From Phoronis australis (taxonomy: Eukaryota > Phoronida > Phoronidae): a stretch of 64,000 nt of DNA. Made by a program: the position numbers and the translations under genes. The stretch spans positions 695,356 through 759,355 of the forward strand of contig NMRA01000053.1 of NCBI GenBank assembly GCA_002633005.1, written 5' to 3'. The notes below the pieces were generated by a model. The model searched no databases, was not told where the DNA came from, and saw nothing but the letters and a program-made list of their open reading frames with translations. Within the stretch, counting starts at the first letter, position 1. Each line of letters starts with the position of its first letter. Shown in pieces: positions 57,201 through 64,000 of the stretch.

Positions 57201-60200
57201 CTTTGATGAACATATTGCGGTGATTCTCATGAACTGCCTCAGTCTCCGTCATATTCTCGTCACCAGCCATGTCAATACCCACTACGCCAGCATCTTTATA
57301 CTTAACAGCCAAATCCAAAATGGTATCAGACCAGTCTGAAAAATAATGTGAAATTTACATAGCTCAACATGGATTCAGGATTAGGATCAGAGGGAGGATT
57401 TTTCAATCTTGTAGGAAAGGACAAGACGACTGGTGCAACCTTTCTGGGCCCCCTTTAAATCACTGCAGGGTTTGACGTTAACTTTTTTAGTTACTAGTCC
57501 CATGAGTTACAATGTCTCTCAGAAAAGTGACATGATAGAACTTGTTGGAATGAGGTGCAGACTCCAATGATCCTGTTTCCTTCCATCTTGGAACACAAAA
57601 ATCAACCAAACTGATCACTACCTCAATGCGGTCAAGCACAAAGTCGCCTTAATTGAGTTCGACTGCTAAATTAGCATTTTTCTATTTATTTGAAAACTAA
57701 CAACATTAACTGCAAATAGTATAAAATTCTACCACTCGATGTTGTTTGGTAACAGTTGTAGTGTAGTGCATGCTAAAAGAAAAGTAAAATTTCATGAACA
57801 GCTGATTTTTGTTGTAAAATCAAACTGATCGCTATTGCCACATTACAAATATCCCCTAAACTTTCAACTCCAAACAATCTAGCCCATTGTGAAGCCCTCT
57901 TGCGATCTTTTGTAAAACGCTAACAAATAATACGCCAATTATGTACCCCAATTACATTCCTTGGTCAACAAAACTGACACAATGCCATAATTTTTAGATA
58001 AATATTTATGGCATATTTCTTTAGGAAAAAACATACGGGGAATTCAACCTCAAAAATTAAACAGATCGAAAAATCAAAAATCCCACTGAGGCAAAAAAGC
58101 TGCCAATATAAATGTTGACGCATATCTTTCTGTCATTCAACAGCTCAAGCCACACCCATCCACTCACCTGGCCTATGTCTCATCGTGCACAGAATAGTAC
58201 GCACTTTGATCCCAAAGTCCCTCTGACCATCATGCAATGCCCTGTTCACAACCTGAACCACATGTTCCGGCGTCAGGTGACCTGGCTCTCCCTCGTGGTC
58301 AAGATTGTCATAACAGTTGGCAAGGATGTACGGGCTGTAGCGCACTTCTGTGTAGTAAGCGTTCTGACGAGCACAGTCTTCACAGAACTCGTAGGCAATT
58401 CTGTATATGGCATCATCATCACCCCTAAATTAATGCAAGTTCAAGAATAGAAAATCAGGTAAATTAATAATGCAATAAACCCACACTTTCCATCAAAAAA
58501 CAAGTCATTATGCCATAAGTGGAATGGAAGTGGTTTAGGTGAAGATGACAGTTGACAACAGGGGGAAGGGGATCTGCCTTCTAGTGGCGTCACCATGTGA
58601 TACATTAAAGGAAACGGAGAACAACTCCCTCACAGTACACTGTCAGGAAACTAAGAGCAACTGCCTCAAAGTACACTGTCAGGAAACTAAGAACAACTCC
58701 CTCAAAGTACACTGTCAGGAAACTAAGTACAACTCCCTTACAGTACACTGTCAGGAAACTAAGTACAACTCCCTCAAAGTACACTGTCACAAAACAATGT
58801 TACCCTCTTAGTGGGACTTACTTCAATCCTAAACTGGGTATGCCAATTTCATGCTTGCCACATTTCATTCTTTTACAAGGCATTAGTATGCAAAATTTGA
58901 TGCGAGCAATGCAACAAAATGGCACTCCCGCATCACTGCCTAACCAATCACTGACATCCACATGGCTACGTGACATCATTGGGTTTCAAAACGTACATGA
59001 TGGGATGCGCCATTGTGCCTGAGGTCACCCCGGGATGTTCACGACGATGTAATTAGGGGCTCATGACAATGGCAGAAAGGGGTAAAAAGAGACAAAGTTT
59101 GGATTCTTAACGTAATAATGAACTGCAGGGATCGACGCTATTAAAATCGCCAGGTCGCATTTTGCGACCTAGCCAAAATCCCAGGTCGCATTTTCAAAAT
59201 CCAGCTCGCATTCGTAAATGCCAGGTCGCAAAATTTTCGCGCCATTTTTACGCGCCAAAATAGATTGTTTAGATCATCGAGAAAATGTTTAGATTATGCT
59301 CTTACCTGCAGCGTTAAATACAAGTTTCGGATCTCAAAATTGACTTCATTCATGCAGGTACGGCCTTACTGTTCTTCACGACCGCCATTGAAAGACTCTA
59401 GAGAGCAAGGCAAGTTGCCGACGTGAAAGTTGAAACAGTGCTCTGTAACTGACTTGTGCATTCGAGTAGCTAAATTTGCGATGTGAAAAGGGAGAAAATG
59501 TCCGTTGAAAAAGTATCCGGGATTTGTTAGATCTGGCCTGCTACTGCCTGTCATCAAAGTCGTTAACAATTCAAACTAACTCGGGTAATGGCGAGTTTGC
59601 TCCTCAATACATTCCAAGTACGGGAAAAATAGGTCAGTCACAAAACGACACGCATGTCACTAGTGTTAACTTTCTTTCCGAGGTATAAAACAAAGCCGGG
59701 ATTTGGTTTTTACATATTGTGAAAAGACGTTTTTGAAAACTGAAGTTGTGTAAAATGAAAGTGACACACCATATAAGCTGCGTGTCAATTTCAAACCACA
59801 CGCGGTCGTTTGTAGTGCGCTATGATGTGCGTTAGCTTGAACTGTGGGCGCTTAATTGGAAATTCTCAAAATTTAAGGGGGGACTTTTAATAGATCAGTG
59901 AGCGCTTATTATGAAACATTTTAAAGGTAGAGAGTAGNAGTACACTGTCAGGAAACTAAGTACAACTCCCTCACAGTACAGTGTCACAAAACTATGTTCC
60001 CCTCTTAGTTGGACTTACTTCAATCCTAAACTGGGTCTGCCAATTTCATGCTTGCCACATTTCATTCTTTTACAAGGCGTATAGTATGCAAAATTTGATG
60101 CGAGCAATGCAACAAAATGGCACTCCCCCATCACTGCCTAACCAATCACTGACATCCACATGGCTACGTGATATCATTGGGTTTCAAAACGTACATGATG

Positions 60201-63200
60201 GGATGCGCCATTGTGCCTGAGGTCACCTGAGGATGTTCATGACGATGTAATTAGGGGCTCGACAGGAAGGGGGTGAAGAAAAGAGATGATGATAATGGCA
60301 GAAAGGAGTAAAAAGTGACAAAGTTTGGGTTAACGTGATAATGAACTGTCCCTTACGGTCATAAAACTGGTCAATATTGTTCTAGAGACCCTGGTTTCAT
60401 TAGGCGCAACATTATATTTCCCAGCAAAACTCAGTATAGTTAAGTAGCCGCCCTTCGTTAACAGAAACTTGTTTAAAGACACAACTGCATTTTCTGTTGG
60501 ATAGCTTCACAATAAATACACTTGGTCATATTCTCTGTACAGTTTTCAATCATCAGGTATACAGTTAAGAAGTAAATTGCCAGTAGACATAGTGCGTATA
60601 TATTGAAGCAGAGAGGAAAATGCGAAAAATAGTTTCATTAGGATTCCGGTTCAGAGATTAAACCCCCATGCCTGGATTTATTATAAGATTTAAAAGAAAG
60701 AGAAAAATAAAACAGCAACTCACACAATCGGTGGCACAATAACAGTAAATGCATGTAGAAACTTGGTCAGGCATTGTGCGTGTGATATGGAATCAAAATA
60801 ATCCTTCAGCTTTGACAGAGTATCCAGCTCTTTGGGTAGAGTGATCCCTCGCTTTCTGTTGAAAGAAAAATACAGTTGAAATGTTACTGCAATGTAATAG
60901 GGGGTGTAATGCAACCTTACCACAAGTCCTGAAAACTCTTACCACGTGCAAACTATGCTTATCAAGGAACCTGTGCCCGGTTGCATGAAACAGTCCCAAA
61001 TAGGGACTCACCTAAGTTCCCTGAATTTACTGCTTATTTGTGGACTTGTGAAAATGCCGATTGATCTTTCTTCTACTATTTTAGATTCATTACGTAGTCA
61101 ACTTTTGACTTCGATAAAAAATCGAGAGTGAACTCAAATTGGCAATATTATTGAAACTATTTAGGGATCTTTTCATGCAACACTCCTAACTTAAGGACTA
61201 AGTCCCTATTTGTTTTCATTGAATTCAGGGCTCAATTTTTAGTTATTTTATCAGAAATTCTAACTTGATAAGGAGGTCATAATAAAGATGAAATGATAGA
61301 CAAAGATTCTATCTGAGAGTAAACAAAGACAAACATAGGCAAAAGATTTAGGGATCTTAGTAGATTCCCTATTTGGGACTGTTTCATGCAACCGGCCACT
61401 AAATTCCACCCACCTTCTAGCACTCTTGCCATGTTCAAACAGTGACTGGCAACGCACAACTTAGAAATTGTGTTGAAAGTGCCCGTGTGTGGCAAGAGTT
61501 GTTATGCATGGTAAGAGTGTTTGTGGTGCATGGCAAGGGTGCACACCCGCGGCAAGAGCTGGTTTACACACTCTGGGTAACAACTTATGAGCAATTACAG
61601 AGATAATTTGACTGTAAAAGTGCCAAAATCAACCTACCCACTCCCAGGAGCAATCGTTGAATTCAAGTTGGTTCAAACTGCAACTACGAAATGAATGTAA
61701 ACATGGTATACTGAAGAAAGCTAGTTTGCATTTCAGACAACGACGCAGTTTTCTTAAGATGGCGCCATGCTTGGATCCTTTAAATGCAGACTATACTTAC
61801 TGAGAAAGTTCAAAGATAGTCTCAGGTCTCACTGCTCCATCTAGATGTACATGCAGATGTACCTGAAATAGAATACGACAAACAAAACTGATGTCTACGT
61901 TTCATACAAAAGACACCACACTGACTTAAATTCCTTCATATCCAACACATCTCACCACAAGGAAACTGCAATATGGCAAAACAGATTGTCATGAGTACCA
62001 TACTTCAATAACAATGATCAGCTCAAGATAGCACATCATATCTGTGTCATGGCATAAGCTGAAAAAGGTCTTTAAAAACCACAACTGCACCAACCATGCT
62101 ACTTCATTTTTATTGGATGTACAGTAATGAGCAACAAATTAGATTTGAGCCAACAGCATTGAATACCAAGAAATGTCTAAAACAGCTCTTTGATGAGTCA
62201 GAAAAATGTTGATTTCCCCTAAAGTCAACAGTATGCTTACTTTCTTCATTAGGTGAGAGTCTTGTGGAGAGAACGGAGAGCTTTCATCACGGCCCTCCTC
62301 ACTCATGTCAGCGTGCATGGTGGCCACTACGAATCAACCACACAAAAGATGCCAACCTATAACTAGAACAAGTACTTTCATATGTTACACGTACTCAGCA
62401 GTGATGCTTTTATGTTCTTTCGAATCTCCATTACAGTATGCATTAAATGTATTTGAAATTTCAACTTCTCTAACCAGCCAGCTTCTGTGCCCGCTAATAG
62501 GCAGGATAGACACTCTGTACTCCCTAATATTACCATCCTCTAAGCCAGGTGAGTAGAGACACTCTGTATTCCCTAATATTACCAACCTCAAAGCCAGGTG
62601 AGTAGAGACACTCTGTACTCCCTAATACTACCATCCTCAAAGCAAGGAGAGTAGAAACACTCTGTAATCCCTAATATTACCAACCTCAAAGCCAGGTTAG
62701 TAGAGACCTTCTGTAAACCCTAATATTATCAACCTCGAAGCCAGGTGAATAGAGACACTCTGTACTCCCTAATATTACCAACCTCAAAGCCAGGTGAGTA
62801 GAGACACTCTGTATTCCCTAATATTACCAACCTCAAAGCCAGGTGAGTAGAGATCACGACACTCTGCTCATGATAAATTCACCCTTTCCTCACTCATCAC
62901 CACACTGTTCTCACTTACTGTTCCTGGCTCAGTATTTGTTACTTTTTGTTTCTGTACAACATTTGCAGAGTCAAATCACATCCTCAACAGGGAACCAAAA
63001 TCTGGACCAGTCAGATTTTTGCACAAAGTGACTGAGTGACTTACTTATAGGAATTCTCAACTATTATTCTATCACTCCCCTAAATGCTTGAGCATTAATA
63101 CCAGACCATGTTTATGTACAGTCATCAGTCATCACGAACACGAAGTAACTCAGTTCAACCCAAAACACCTAACTTTTTGTAACTGTTCACAACCATTTTA

Positions 63201-63792
63201 AGTTAAGGCACTGATTCAGGTAAAGGCTAAGTACAGGGTCTGAGCTCAACTATATTTACCTGTTTCGTGTATAGCTCAGTTTTACTGATTTCTTATTAAA
63301 TTAACCTTGAAGGGAATTCCGAAGTTAACCTTTCCCTGTATCCAAACATCTGTTGGTACATAATAGCTGATAGTTAATAAAAATTTGTAAGATTAAAACA
63401 GCCCATAAAGATAAAAATTATAACATAATTATTTAATAACTGCACACATTTCATTTCAATATTAATATATATCTGATATTAATGTGTGAATTATAATAAA
63501 AGACTTAAAAATATATTTTTTTTAAACAAAAGTAATAAACGACTAAGACCTGGTTTCTCTGACATCACTTCCTGCAATGGATGCCAAGAGATCCGCTGTA
63601 AACACGAAGTGAAGTTTTGCGTTGAACGATGCTTGTTAGATTTATGTTCACGACTGTTCACAATGGGCTTACTTTGCGTTAGTTGGATAAAGATCACCTT
63701 AGAGTTCCTCTGTGTTGAAATATGGTAAGTATGTATTCTTTCAGTATAGTCCGATTACCTCTCGTCGTCAGTCTCCAAAGGTCGTCCGCCAT
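54216..63792 (-). CDS. ADA: Adenosine deaminase (ADA1 type), eight to nine coding exons
   Basis: Converts adenosine and deoxyadenosine to inosine and deoxyinosine in purine salvage, usually in the cytosol. Minus-strand exons: 62241-62326, 61801-61862, 60724-60855, 58168-58424, 57133-57335, 56307-56476, 55636-55765 and 54216-54308, all GT-AG and in phase. From the ATG at 62318 (good context, GCCACCATG) the protein is 374 residues; human ADA has 363. Seen motifs: zinc site HVHLDG (His30, His32), EVRYSP, IHRTVHAGE (His232, Glu235), ERIGHGYH (His256) and NTDDP (Asp314, Asp315), so the catalytic set is complete. A further exon at 63759-63792 (MADDLWRLTTR) joins in frame through an acceptor at 62326, giving 388 residues; which start is used is open. 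Introns carry minisatellites, MITE-like elements and an assembly join. Confidence 0.93.
58611..58790. repeat. 36-bp minisatellite, five copies, ADA intron
   Basis: Five units of 36 bp, each containing CAACTCCCTCAAAGTACACT or a close variant. The unit is a multiple of 3, so open frames run through on both strands, but splice evidence places it inside the intron between the ADA exons at 58168-58424 and 60724-60855. Confidence 0.92.
58742..59125. repeat. Copy 1 of a duplication joined at the N at 59938
   Basis: Matches 59939-60348 from the last minisatellite units onward, with small indels and base changes. Inside an ADA intron. Confidence 0.85.
59126..59937. mobile_element. Sequence present in one copy only, likely insertion
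   Basis: Between the end of homology at 59125 and the N. It has no counterpart in copy 2, which instead continues into other intron sequence. It begins with several CCAGGTCGCA / TGCGACCT blocks in both orientations (59150-59235), as in the sub-terminal repeats of a DNA transposon. No open frame of note; the right end is cut off by the join. Confidence 0.45.
59939..60348. repeat. Copy 2 of the duplication in the ADA intron
   Basis: Begins directly after the single N with the last two minisatellite units; see copy 1. Contains a short insertion relative to copy 1 near 60262-60290. Confidence 0.85.
60977..61395. mobile_element. MITE-like element with 30-bp perfect inverted ends, ADA intron
   Basis: Left end CCGGTTGCATGAAACAGTCC, continuing through CAAATAGGGA, is matched exactly by the reverse complement at 61366-61395. 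The length is 419 bp, with no coding content. A worn internal copy of the end motif (TTTCATGCAAC...) lies near 61170. Confidence 0.8.
62503..62852. repeat. 49-bp minisatellite, about seven copies, 5' ADA intron
   Basis: Units start at 62503, 62551, 62600, 62649, 62698, 62747 and 62796. The core is ACTCTGTA.TCCCTAATATT, and the end is AAGCCAGGT. Most unit junctions read CCAG|GTGAGTAG on the plus strand, a consensus splice donor in antisense to ADA. Confidence 0.93.
63759..63792 (-). CDS. ADA: Candidate upstream first coding exon of ADA
   Basis: ATG at 63792 in CAAGATGGCGGAC, eleven codons plus one base, donor AGAG|GTAATC at 63759. Splicing to 62326 keeps the frame (MADDLWRLTTR-VAT-MHADMS). 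CAAGATGGCGG is also the YY1 site found at start regions of many animal housekeeping genes, so the ATG could be part of a promoter element and not a start codon. Confidence 0.5.
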
Positions 63793-63799
63793 CTTGTTT

Positions 63800-63846
63800 C
63801 GCGTGCAGCGCTGCCACGCGGGACTTAGCGTTCCAATTTGGAACGC
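63800..63846. promoter_or_regulatory. CpG-rich ADA promoter with two palindromes
   Basis: CGCGTGCAGCGCTGCCACGCG (63800-63820) is palindromic except for one extra base. GCGTTCCAATTTGGAACGC (63828-63846) is a perfect 9+1+9 palindrome. Both lie within about 55 bp upstream of the candidate ADA start, in a CpG-rich patch unusual for this AT-rich window. A promoter role is inferred. Confidence 0.5.
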
Positions 63847-64000
63847 TCGTCTGCACGTTAGGTACTAACCTCTCGGGAGAAACACGCGTGGAAGAACTGA
63901 GACTAAAATTAATGCATTTACCGACTGTTTTTTTGAGACCACTTAAAAACTTGTTGATTTTACTAATGCACTTTTTTGTTCATTTTCAGAAGATATTTTC

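Noticed and set aside
58539-58811. Repeat protein with 12-residue units on both strands
   Set aside because: Created by a 36-bp minisatellite inside an ADA intron; no splice sites support an exon.

Overview
This is animal nuclear DNA: AT-rich, intron-containing and full of small repeats. The recognisable genes are four actin genes and one adenosine deaminase gene, all with ordinary GT-AG introns. Three of the actins are cytoplasmic-type proteins with the Met-Cys-Asp start common in invertebrates. Together with the many short inverted-repeat elements and the signs of high heterozygosity, this suggests a marine invertebrate. An invertebrate deuterostome such as a hemichordate, cephalochordate or echinoderm is my guess, but the sequence alone does not prove it.

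Layout. 1-19 kb: no family that I recognise. Several minus-strand blocks look like exons of one unrecognised gene (candidates at 17.75, 12.65, 11.9, 10.7, 9.1, 4.5 and 1.7 kb) coding for a coiled coil followed by acidic linker-like sequence. The introns hold dispersed repeats, a small inverted-repeat element (10.2 kb) and a 1.25-kb element with about 58-bp inverted termini (15.8-17.1 kb). 19.7-24.6 kb: actin A, minus strand, four coding exons, exon 2 present twice around a single N. 31.1-32.4 kb: actin B, minus strand, first exon lost in a 620-bp N gap. 39.1-41.0 kb: actin C, plus strand, complete, with two perfect CArG boxes upstream. 43.7-48.6 kb: actin D, plus strand, complete but strongly diverged. 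54.2-63.8 kb: adenosine deaminase, minus strand, eight or nine coding exons, with minisatellites and MITE-like elements in its introns and a CpG-rich, palindrome-rich 5' end.

The four actins share the same three coding introns (after codons 42 and 247, and within codon 151), so they arose by local duplication. A, B and C encode almost the same protein and match closely even at silent sites, although their introns do not resemble each other. Actin D is the most interesting object here. It has an intact reading frame, splice sites and a TATA box, but carries replacements at the nucleotide pocket and catalytic positions (G15S, K18R, Q137D, D157N, H161R in mature muscle numbering), at the methylated histidine (H73Q), at acidic myosin-contact positions (D25S, E100K, thinner N-terminal acid cluster) and at the C terminus. 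Its exons are a patchwork of diverged and near-identical stretches, as expected from partial gene conversion.

Three of the four single-N positions (22165, 50389, 59938) are each flanked by two near-identical copies of the same sequence. They look like joins between unmerged haplotypes, not real tandem duplications.
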